Shown here: positions 26,998-33,613 of the stretch, piece by piece | How positions within the stretch are numbered: the stretch's first letter is position 1 | Layout of the letters: the number at the start of each line of letters is the position of its first letter | Source of the DNA: Vulcanimicrobiota bacterium | GTDB lineage: Bacteria > Vulcanimicrobiota > Vulcanimicrobiia > Vulcanimicrobiales > Vulcanimicrobiaceae | Direction of reading: 5' to 3' | Assembly (NCBI GenBank): GCA_003140215.1 | Contig: PLJL01000005.1 | Coordinates: 132,916 to 196,915 of the forward strand | Length of the DNA stretch: 64,000 nt | The notes under the pieces: generated by a model | What the model saw: only the letters and a program-made list of their open reading frames with translations | Told to the model about the DNA's origin: nothing | The model's database searches: none | Translations under genes and position numbers: made by a program

Positions 26998-27198
26998 GCG
27001 TCATCCCTTGAGTGCGGAGAGCAAGCCCTTCCCCGTTGCGCGCCGCTATCACTGCCGGAGCAAGTGAAGCGGTCGGTCGGCGTCGAGCGCGCATCGTGAT
27101 GCGATGACCCCGTGGCTCAGCCTTTTACCAACTTTAGTGGGTACGTGCAGCGAAAGAGCCTCGGAATCACCACCCACCGCCATCATAAAGGTATCCCC

Positions 27199-27765
27199 AT
27201 GAAACGAATCGTCCTCGGTCTCGTCGCAGCTGCCTCGCTCGCCGGCACGGCCCTGTCGCCCGCCTCGGCGCAGAGCATACCGGCCGGATCCTATCAGCAA
27301 TCATGTACCAACATCCGCGTTCGCGGCGACCAGCTCACCGCGCGGTGCAACGCTGCGCAGGGCGGAACCGTCCGCAGCACCATCAGCGTGAGTAGCTGCC
27401 GCCGCGGGGACATCGCGAACGTCAACGGCCAGCTGACGTGCAACAGCAACGGCTACGGCAACGGCAACGGGTACGGCCGCGGACATCGGGACGACCGCGA
27501 CCGCGGCAACGGTAACGGTAACGGCAACGGCAACGGCAACTACAACGGCAATGGCAACTACAACGGCAACGGCAACTACGGCCGCAACGGCTACGCCCCG
27601 GGCGGCTCGTATCAGGGGAGCTGCACGAACGTTCAGATGAACGGCTCGACCCTGACGGCCTCGTGCACGGCGCCCAACGGCAACCGGATCACCTCGTCGA
27701 TCAACGCGTCGCAATGCCGCGGCGCCGACATCGCGAACGTCAACGGCCGACTCGCCTGCCGCTGA
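27199..27765 (+). CDS. Secreted protein with two CVNH domains joined by a Gly-Asn repeat
   Basis: 188 residues from ATG 27199 (AAAGG 7 bases upstream). Signal peptide about 1-26 (SPASAQ cleavage). Two cyanovirin-N homology repeats follow: the first has GSYQQSCTNIRVRGDQLTA and GDIANVNGQLTC, the second GSYQGSCTNVQMNGSTLTA and ADIANVNGRLAC, four Cys in total per pair. Between them lies a 50-residue linker of NG/GN repeats. CVNH domains bind glycans, so a cell-surface or extracellular lectin role is inferred. Confidence 0.88.
   Translation: MKRIVLGLVAAASLAGTALSPASAQSIPAGSYQQSCTNIRVRGDQLTARCNAAQGGTVRSTISVSSCRRGDIANVNGQLTCNSNGYGNGNGYGRGHRDDRDRGNGNGNGNGNGNYNGNGNYNGNGNYGRNGYAPGGSYQGSCTNVQMNGSTLTASCTAPNGNRITSSINASQCRGADIANVNGRLACR
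27505..27590 (+). repeat. AACGGC-type tandem repeat encoding the Gly-Asn linker
   Basis: Tandem hexamer-like repeats (AACGGC, AACGGT, AACTACAACGGC variants) inside the CVNH gene, encoding NG and NYNG units. The repeat is prone to slippage, so the linker length may vary between strains. Confidence 0.8.
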
Positions 27766-27803
27766 CGGCTAACGCCGGATAGTCCCGAACAACACGGAAA
27801 CAC

Positions 27804-27841
27804 GCAACATCCCAGCGGCGAAGGCGTCGTTGGGATGTTGC
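27804..27841. terminator. Strong hairpin between convergent genes
   Basis: A 17-bp stem (three G-U pairs) with the tetraloop AAGG between the convergent CVNH and DUF5069-like genes. A T-rich tail (GTGTTTCC) follows on the minus strand only. Its outer 14 bases are nearly identical to the ssrA terminator about 970 bp away. Confidence 0.7.
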
Positions 27842-27844
27842 ACG

Positions 27845-28276
27845 CTACCCGCCGGGATAGCGTAGTGCATCGTCGGCTTCGAGGAGGTCGAACACGACGG
27901 TGTGACGTTCACGCAACGCGGCCGGATAGGCTTGCTCGAACGTCTCGCGCATGGACTCGGGAGTTCGAGCGCTTTCGAACCCCTCCATCTTGGCGTTGAT
28001 CTTGGGCTTGTCGAGCTCAGCGGTGCGTTCGAGCAGCCACGCTTCGACATCATCCTCGGATTCGGCGGTTTCGATGCGCCGCTGAAGTGCGGTCAAGTCG
28101 ACCTTCGTGTAGTGTGCCCAGAGCTCGCTGAAGCCGGTGAACGGAAAATACCCGTTCAATTCACCGCCGGGCAGCGCGGCGCGCAGCTTGTCGATGACGC
28201 GGGCCGTGAAAACGATTCCGGCAACCTGCGTTCGCGGACCGCGCGGCGGCGCGGCAAGGAAGCTCAACGGCACCAT
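27845..28276 (-). CDS. DUF5069-like protein
   Basis: 143 residues resembling the uncharacterised DUF5069 family: VFTARVIDKLRAALPGGELN near residues 22-41 is the recognisable block, followed by a helical C-terminal half with KINAKMEGFESARTPESM. No catalytic motif or membrane segment. The ATG at 28276 is followed by GTG, either could serve as start. Ends 4 bases before the hairpin at 27804-27841. It probably forms a pair with the upstream gene (16 bases apart). Confidence 0.72.
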   Translation of the reverse strand: MVPLSFLAAPPRGPRTQVAGIVFTARVIDKLRAALPGGELNGYFPFTGFSELWAHYTKVDLTALQRRIETAESEDDVEAWLLERTAELDKPKINAKMEGFESARTPESMRETFEQAYPAALRERHTVVFDLLEADDALRYPGG

Positions 28277-28291
28277 CCTCTGAGGCGGACC

Positions 28292-28666
28292 TTACTCGAC
28301 TGGGCCGCTGTCCGGAATGCGCTGCATGATCGTGTGCGCGATCGCATTCGGATCCTCGCCCTCCGGAAGCTGAACCGCGATACGCGGGAAGCGCTCTCCC
28401 CGCATCTCGATGACGAGGCAGTCGCGAGCACCGCTTGCATCGACGAAGATCAGGCCCTGGGGATTCGCGAACACACCGACGGACTTGTAGAAGCCGAGGT
28501 TCGTACCTTCGAGCTTGTACTGCAGCTCCAGGTCCTCGAAGCCGCTTACATAGGCGTTGGTCACGTGCTCAAGCGGAATGTGAAACGACCCATGAAAGCC
28601 CAGGAGCCGATCGATCAACGCAATGTCGATGCTCACGCTGTCGCCCTGAATCTTCACCTCGGCCAC
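28292..28666 (-). CDS. Small conserved-looking protein, possibly PH-like
   Basis: 124 residues from GTG 28666, chosen because AAGGGGG stands 5 bases upstream; the frame stays open further upstream but there overlaps tmRNA and its terminator, which cannot be coding. The sequence alternates short beta strands (VKIQGDSVSIDIA, FHIPLEHVTNAYV, FPRIAVQLP) and ends with a helix, the pattern of small PH-like domains. Function unknown. Confidence 0.7.
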   Translation of the reverse strand: MAEVKIQGDSVSIDIALIDRLLGFHGSFHIPLEHVTNAYVSGFEDLELQYKLEGTNLGFYKSVGVFANPQGLIFVDASGARDCLVIEMRGERFPRIAVQLPEGEDPNAIAHTIMQRIPDSGPVE

Positions 28667-28767
28667 GCGAACCCCCTTAGAGCGATCGGGATGCGTCCGA
28701 GAATTTCCGCGTTCGATCACCCAATCGCCTCCATGCTCGCCAGGTCGGCATCGAACGGCCGCCGTCG

Positions 28768-28813
28768 AAAAACGCAACATCCCAGCGACGGTCGATTGTC
28801 GCTGGGATGTTGC
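28768..28813 (-). terminator. Rho-independent terminator of ssrA
   Basis: Perfect 16-bp stem (28774-28789 with 28798-28813) starting 5 bases after the CCA end of tmRNA, followed on the minus strand by G and five T residues. Clear intrinsic terminator. The arms match the hairpin at 27804-27841. Confidence 0.9.
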
Positions 28814-28818
28814 AACGT

Positions 28819-29178
28819 TGGTGGAGCTGCCGGGGAGCCGCCCCCCGGGTCCGAAAAGCCGGACCGCCGCTTTCTCCAGGCTCAGCACCGATTTTGTCTT
28901 GAGCGCGTCAGCTTCTCGGTACAGGAATCAGACGCGCCGCAGTTCCGGTTGAGTTTCGGACGCCTCTCGGAACGGTCTCCGCGTCCTAGCCGAACTTGTT
29001 GACCGCCTGGAGGACGGCATCGGCGACCTCCCCCGGACGGTGACTGTTAACCTAGAAGGTTAGGCAGCCAGAGCGTATTCGTTGTTCGCGTGTAAAACGC
29101 TGTGATCGTTTTAGGAGGGCTCACAACTCCGCCTGCTTACGTCGGCCACGGATCTCCCCGTCGAGACTACTCAGCCCC
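28819..29178 (-). ncRNA. ssrA: Transfer-messenger RNA (tmRNA)
   Basis: About 360 nt. The 5' end GGGGCTGA and the 3' end CAGCTCCACCA pair as the tRNA-like acceptor stem; the CCA is encoded. The tag frame is 29089-29060: GCG resume codon and nine sense codons giving ANNEYALAA, then TAA. The tag ends in the ALAA degron recognised by ClpXP, but is two residues shorter than the Escherichia type ANDENYALAA-like tag. It rescues stalled ribosomes together with SmpB, which is not in the window. Confidence 0.93.
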
Positions 29179-29206
29179 TCGAGCGAGTCCGAAGCGGACT
29201 GCACCC

Positions 29207-29215
29207 ACTATAACA
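29207..29215 (-). promoter_or_regulatory. Extended -10 promoter element for ssrA
   Basis: TGTTATAGT on the minus strand, an extended -10 (TG-N-TATAAT type), about 30 bases before the mature tmRNA 5' end. No strong -35 is seen at the usual distance. The hairpin GTCCGCTTCGGAC lies between it and the mature 5' end and may be part of the precursor. Confidence 0.55.
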
Positions 29216-29288
29216 CGGGGTCCAACGGCTCGGTTGCCACGCCGCGGGTTCATCGTTTCCTCAGGTTTGGTGGGAAACGCCGAAGACT

Positions 29289-29759
29289 ATGGTAGCAGCC
29301 GCCGGGCGCCAGGCAAGGCGCGAGCACGGGACCGTTCGGATCGCGATCGCGGGCGCCGCCGCGCTCGCGCTGATCGCGGTGATCTTCGTCACGGTCGACC
29401 TCTTGACGAACCTCCACATGATGAATCAGACGCTGGGCGCGGTTGCGGCGCGCATGACCGCGCTCGATCCGATGAGCCGCAAGCTCGATCGCCTGGCGGG
29501 GATGCAGGCGCAGCTCACCACGCTGGACCGCCATCTGCGCGACATGAACGCCACGATGCAGAGCATGGACGGCAAGCTGAGCGCGACGAATGCTCGGCTC
29601 GCTTCCACGCAGCAGCACCTCGGGAGCATGGATGCCAAACTCGCGCTCATGACCACCGAGATGAAGACGCTCGATCGCGACCTCGCCTCGATGCGCGGCG
29701 ACATTCACACGATGGCGCACAAGATCTCGGGCTCGTTCCTGTTCCGCGCGGTCAAGTAG
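29289..29759 (+). CDS. Membrane-anchored coiled-coil protein
   Basis: 156 residues: basic N-terminus, one transmembrane segment (about 17-40, VRIAIAGAAALALIAVIFV), then a heptad-rich region from about residue 45 to 145 with many Met, Leu and Asp at regular spacing (LDRLAGMQAQLTTLDRHL). This predicts a long periplasmic or cytoplasmic coiled coil. It resembles MCE-associated or tether-like small proteins only in architecture. Function unknown. Convergent with pyrD, overlapping by 8 bases. Confidence 0.72.
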   Translation: MVAAAGRQARREHGTVRIAIAGAAALALIAVIFVTVDLLTNLHMMNQTLGAVAARMTALDPMSRKLDRLAGMQAQLTTLDRHLRDMNATMQSMDGKLSATNARLASTQQHLGSMDAKLALMTTEMKTLDRDLASMRGDIHTMAHKISGSFLFRAVK

Positions 29760-30819
29760 CCGCGGCGCGGGCAGCCTCGGCGACCGAGGTGAAGCCGTCG
29801 CGCCGCAGCAACGCCGCCAGCTCACGCTTGATGCGCGTCACCAGCGCCGTACCCTCATAGATCAGCCCGGTGTAGAGCTGCACGACGCTTGCGCCGGCCC
29901 GGATCTTCGCGTACGCCTCGGCGCCGCCGGCGACCCCGCCGACGCCGATGAGCAGCACCGCGCCCGCGGTCAGGTCGCGCACGCGCGCCAACAGCGCGGT
30001 CGACGGTGTCGCCAGCGGCGTTCCCGAGAGTCCGCCGGCTTCGCGCGCGTGCGCGCTGCGCAGCCCGGCGGGGCGCTCGCGCGTGGTGTTGGCGACGATG
30101 ATCCCGTCGATGCGCGCCGCAAGCAACGTCGCGATCAAGCGTTGCACCAACTCGTCGGCCACGTCGGGCGAGAGCTTGGCCACCAGGGCGGGACGTTGCG
30201 GACCCCAGTCGATCGCGCCCAAGCGCGCGAGCAGATCGGCTAGCCGCGCCGGGTCGAGGAAGACTTGACCGTTGGCGGTGTTGGGACACGATACGTCGAG
30301 GGTGAGGTAGTCGGCATAGGGCGCGAAGCGGCGCGCGAGGTGTACGAAATCGTCCGCCGGGTCGGCGCTGTCGGCATTCGAGGCGAGGTTGATCCCGAAA
30401 CCGATCGTGGGCCGCCCCTTGCGGGTCAGCCGCGCCTCCATCGCCGCCGCGCCGGCGTTGGGAAACCCTAAGCGGTTGATGACAGCGCCGTCTTCGGGCA
30501 GGCGAAAGACGCGCGGGCGCGGGTTGCCGGTCTGGGCGCGCGGCGTCACGCCGCCGACTTCGACGAAGCCGAACCCCTGCGCGCCCATCCGCTCGTAGAC
30601 GCGCGCATCCTTGTCGAAACCGGCTGCCAAACCGATCGGATTGGTCAACGGACGCCCGAACAACGTGGTCGCGAGGATGGGATCGTCCTCACGCGGCTGC
30701 CACGGAACGAGGTTCGCCTCGAGCGCGCACAAGGTCAGCTCGTGCGCGCCCTCGGGATCAAGCGCGTGCAGAAAGGGCTTGGCCAACCAGAACGGGTCGA
30801 ACACTACCTCACCGAACAC
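29752..30819 (-). CDS. pyrD: Dihydroorotate dehydrogenase (quinone), class 2
   Basis: 355 residues. Oxidises dihydroorotate to orotate with FMN, passing electrons to quinone (pyrimidine synthesis). The N-terminal helix pair FWLAKPFLHALDPEGAHEL is the class 2 membrane-association module; NPIGLAAGFDKDARV, the catalytic-Ser region LDVSCPNTANGQ and the FMN-phosphate loop LIGVGGVAGG are present. The GTG at 30819 overlaps the end of the upstream gene by 11 bases, indicating an operon. Confidence 0.96.
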   Translation of the reverse strand: MFGEVVFDPFWLAKPFLHALDPEGAHELTLCALEANLVPWQPREDDPILATTLFGRPLTNPIGLAAGFDKDARVYERMGAQGFGFVEVGGVTPRAQTGNPRPRVFRLPEDGAVINRLGFPNAGAAAMEARLTRKGRPTIGFGINLASNADSADPADDFVHLARRFAPYADYLTLDVSCPNTANGQVFLDPARLADLLARLGAIDWGPQRPALVAKLSPDVADELVQRLIATLLAARIDGIIVANTTRERPAGLRSAHAREAGGLSGTPLATPSTALLARVRDLTAGAVLLIGVGGVAGGAEAYAKIRAGASVVQLYTGLIYEGTALVTRIKRELAALLRRDGFTSVAEAARAAAT

Positions 30820-31972
30820 CGAGCGCCGCGAAATGGCTCCGCGTGTCGGTGACCGGCCCGCCGACGCGCATCCCGATCGCGCTGGGCTGCCCGCCCAAGA
30901 CGAAGCACGTCGTCAATTCCAGCCCGTCGAACACCGCGCCGTCCGCGCGCCGCACGCGGCGCCGCGGCGCGCGCGCGTAGCGCTGGAACACCATCGGCTG
31001 CGAGTCGTACGCCGGTGCGCCCAGCTCGCCGTGCGCGATCTCGGTGCCCGCGGGATCGAGGATCGCGACGCCGAGCCCCTCACGCCCGAGCACCGGCTTG
31101 CGCACGTAGGTATGACCGTCGTCGGGACGATCGAGGTAAGTGGGCAGGAATAGCCGCGCGATCGCATCACGTTCGCGCGCGTCGAACAGCTCGCCGCGCT
31201 CGTAGAGGCCCCAGATGAGCGCCTGCGTCGCTTTCGACTGCAACAGCAGCGCCGACGGCGGATTGAGCAGCCGGCACGCGCCGTCCGCGACGGCGGTGAA
31301 GAGCGCCGGACCGTCCGGATCGGCGGCCAGATGCTCGAGCGGATAGCAGCGATACAGCACGTCGAGCGGTCCGTGCGCGTCGAGCACCGCGCCGCCGGCG
31401 ACCGCGAGCTCGTGGATCGGAACGAAGACCACCTCGGCGTCGACGCGGGCCGCGATCAGATCGCGCAGCGCGTACGCCGTTCCCACGTCCTCGCGGTAGA
31501 CGTTGGTGGCGACGACGCCGATGCGCGCTTCGGCGGCGAGCGGCGCAAGCGCCGTGACGAACGCGTCGCCGAGCCGCTCGTACTCGCCCGCGTTGGGGTC
31601 GCGCAGTCCGGCGCGACGTGCCCGCCGGCCGCTCTCGACGAACGACTCCACCAGGAAGAAAGGCGTCTCGGCGTTGAGCTCCAGGACCCGGTAGCGTTCA
31701 CCTTCGCGCACGAAATCGAACCGCGCGACGAGCGTCTCACCGGCCCGTTCGTCGCGCAGGCGCACGACCTCGAAGGCCGCGGCCGGAATCCCCAGCGCCT
31801 GCAAGCCGGCGTCGGGCAACGCGCGCAGCAGCGGAGCGACCCGCGCGTACACCGACCACGCGTCGCGCGCCGCGGCGCGGATCGCATCGACCTCCGCCGC
31901 GTCGAGAACGACGACGTCGGGGAGCGCGTAGGGATGCCCTTCGTAGCTCTCCCAGAACGCGACGGGGTCAGC
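30809..31972 (-). CDS. Glutathionylspermidine-synthase-like ATP-grasp protein, start unresolved
   Basis: About 387 residues of the GSP_synth preATP-grasp/ATP-grasp family (as in YgiC/YjfC), with FWESYEGHPYALPDV at the N-terminus, RYRVLELNAETPFFLVES, KATQALIWGLYE and YVRKPVLGREG (ATP-grasp lysine). Members ligate an amine to a peptide carboxyl group; the substrate here is unknown. Coordinates begin where family-like sequence begins. No ATG, GTG or TTG occurs in frame near there; the only upstream start (GTG 32215) lies deep inside the lipoprotein gene. The frame is one base off from the upstream lipoprotein stop. Confidence 0.83.
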   Translation of the reverse strand, partial: ADPVAFWESYEGHPYALPDVVVLDAAEVDAIRAAARDAWSVYARVAPLLRALPDAGLQALGIPAAAFEVVRLRDERAGETLVARFDFVREGERYRVLELNAETPFFLVESFVESGRRARRAGLRDPNAGEYERLGDAFVTALAPLAAEARIGVVATNVYREDVGTAYALRDLIAARVDAEVVFVPIHELAVAGGAVLDAHGPLDVLYRCYPLEHLAADPDGPALFTAVADGACRLLNPPSALLLQSKATQALIWGLYERGELFDARERDAIARLFLPTYLDRPDDGHTYVRKPVLGREGLGVAILDPAGTEIAHGELGAPAYDSQPMVFQRYARAPRRRVRRADGAVFDGLELTTCFVLGGQPSAIGMRVGGPVTDTRSHFAALGVR

Positions 31973-32273
31973 CGCCGGCGCCGTGCGCTCCCGCCTTGCC
32001 GAAGCCGCCGCCGCTACCCTTGGCGTTTCCGTTCTTCCCGCCCTTGGCGCGGTTGCGGGCCGCCGCGGCGGCAGCGGCTCCGGCCCCGATCGCGCCGGAG
32101 TGCCAGAAATGAATCGACGAGTGGTGCGACGAGCTGTGCGAAGACGAGTTGCCCGTCGAGGTGCGCGGGGTCGGCGTGGCTTCCGGACGTTCCGCCAACA
32201 GCGGCGCGCCGGCACAACCGTCGAGCGCGAGCACCGCCAGCGCGATGCTCAGCAGCCGCTGCGTCTTCTCCAC
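31968..32273 (-). CDS. Small Gly-rich lipoprotein
   Basis: 101 residues from GTG 32273. Signal peptide with lipobox LDGC (Cys 20), then a Ser/His-rich segment (SSSHSSSHHSSIHFWH) that could bind metal, an Ala-rich helix and a basic Gly/Lys tail. A small secreted Ser/Gly-rich protein in front of a YgiC-like gene recalls the ygiB-ygiC pairing of enterobacteria, but sequence identity is not claimed. It starts one base after the holin-family stop. Confidence 0.78.
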   Translation of the reverse strand: MEKTQRLLSIALAVLALDGCAGAPLLAERPEATPTPRTSTGNSSSHSSSHHSSIHFWHSGAIGAGAAAAAAARNRAKGGKNGNAKGSGGGFGKAGAHGAGG

Positions 32274-32274
32274 G

Positions 32275-32628
32275 TCAGGCGGGTTTCTCCATTCCGCGGG
32301 TAAGCAACGACAGGGCCCACGAGATGATGCCCATGACGATCGCGCCCCAGAACGCCGGCCAGAACCCGTCGACGATGAGGCCGACGTGGAACGCCCCGAC
32401 CAACCAGAACAGCAGCCCGTTGATCACGAACGTGAACAACCCCAGCGTCACGATCTCGAGCGGCAAGCTGATGATGATGAGGATCGGCCGCAAGATCGCG
32501 TTGACGACGCCGAGGATCAGCGCGGCGATGAGGGCGCCGGCGATCCCCGAGACGTGGATCCCCGGAACGATGTATGCGACCGCGATCAGCGCGACCGCGT
32601 TCACGACGACCCGGATCAAAAATCCCAT
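32275..32628 (-). CDS. Phage-holin-family (DUF/PF04020) four-helix membrane protein
   Basis: 117 residues with four hydrophobic segments, matching the 'phage holin family' small membrane proteins (landmarks LGVVNAILRPILIIISLPL and LGLFTFVINGLLFWLVG). The name is historical; these genes are common in chromosomes without phage. ATG 32628 has GAAGGGG 5 bases ahead. First gene of the minus-strand set holin, lipoprotein, ATP-grasp, pyrD. Confidence 0.9.
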   Translation of the reverse strand: MGFLIRVVVNAVALIAVAYIVPGIHVSGIAGALIAALILGVVNAILRPILIIISLPLEIVTLGLFTFVINGLLFWLVGAFHVGLIVDGFWPAFWGAIVMGIISWALSLLTRGMEKPA

Positions 32629-32698
32629 GGCGGCCCCTTCAACGTCGAAGAAGGACCTCCGGCCGGTCATCGCCGATGTTGGGCACCTGGAGGAACGC

Positions 32699-33613
32699 AT
32701 GAATCGTAGCCGCTTCGTCGCCGGCACGGCGGCGGCGTTTGCCGTCGTCACCATCGCGCGGCCCGGCGCCGCGGCCGACCCGGCCGTCTTCCGCTTCCCC
32801 GTCGCGGGCGGCTCGCTCGCGTACCGCCGTTTCGGCTCGGGCGGGCCGCTGCACGTGCTGCTCAGCGGCGGCCCCGGACTGGAGCCGGTCTACCTCGAGC
32901 CGGTCGCGGTCGAACTGTCGCGCGACCGGACCATCCTGCTGCTCGACCAGCGCGGCACCGGGCTGTCGCGCGACGCGGTCGGCGACGGCTCCCAACTCAC
33001 CGTGGCGGGCGCGGTCGCCGACCTCGACGCGTTGCGCCTGGCTTTGGGGTTCAACAAGCTCTCGCTGATCGGGCACTCCTGGGGTGCGATGTTGTCGATG
33101 GCGTACGCTGGGGCACACGGCGATCGCGTCGCAGCGCTCGCGCTCCTCGATCCGGGCGGCCCCGATCCGAGCTTCAACAAGACCTTCGGAGACATCATCG
33201 GTGCGCGCTTGACCGACGCGGACAGAGCCGCGATCGACGCCGCCCAGAAGAGCGGGAAAGGAACGATGCTCGCGGTCCTGCCCGGCTACTTCCAGGATCA
33301 CGCGAAGGGCGTCGCCTACGCCGCGGCGATGCCGGAGCACTACGTGAACCCCGACGTCACGCTCGCCATGTTCGGCGATCTCCGCACGCACTACGACGTC
33401 AAGGACACTCTGCGCGACACGCCGATTCCGACGCTGCTCGTATACGGCACCGGCGATCCGGCGCGCGCAGCCGAGGCTCAGCTCGACGCGTTGTTCCCGC
33501 ACGCGACGAAGGTGATGGTCGCCGACGCCGGACACTTCCCGTGGGTCGAAAACCCGGCGCCCTTCTATGCGGCGATCCGCGCGTTCCTCAAAGGCGCGCC
33601 GGCGACGAACTAG
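32699..33613 (+). CDS. Exported alpha/beta hydrolase (proline iminopeptidase-like)
   Basis: 304 residues. Signal peptide about 1-26 (MNRSRFVAGTAAAFAVVTIA..GAAA). The hydrolase core has the oxyanion segment LLSGGPGLEP, LDQRGTGLS (S33-peptidase hallmark) and nucleophile elbow GHSWGA, with catalytic His in AGHFPWVENP. Likely a periplasmic aminopeptidase or esterase. The ATG has an excellent GGAGG 5 bases upstream. Divergent from the holin-family gene and convergent with uvrC. Confidence 0.9.
   Translation: MNRSRFVAGTAAAFAVVTIARPGAAADPAVFRFPVAGGSLAYRRFGSGGPLHVLLSGGPGLEPVYLEPVAVELSRDRTILLLDQRGTGLSRDAVGDGSQLTVAGAVADLDALRLALGFNKLSLIGHSWGAMLSMAYAGAHGDRVAALALLDPGGPDPSFNKTFGDIIGARLTDADRAAIDAAQKSGKGTMLAVLPGYFQDHAKGVAYAAAMPEHYVNPDVTLAMFGDLRTHYDVKDTLRDTPIPTLLVYGTGDPARAAEAQLDALFPHATKVMVADAGHFPWVENPAPFYAAIRAFLKGAPATN

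Noticed and set aside
26998-27198. Regulatory RNA between the PH-domain and CVNH genes
   Set aside because: Only a short GCATC-GT-GATGC palindrome is visible; no stable or conserved structure could be argued.
28292-28888. Longer version of the small PH-like protein starting at 28888
   Set aside because: The extension would be translated from tmRNA and its terminator; GTG 28666 has a good Shine-Dalgarno.
32275-32628. Holin-family gene as evidence of a prophage
   Set aside because: This family is widespread in chromosomes; no other phage gene is nearby.
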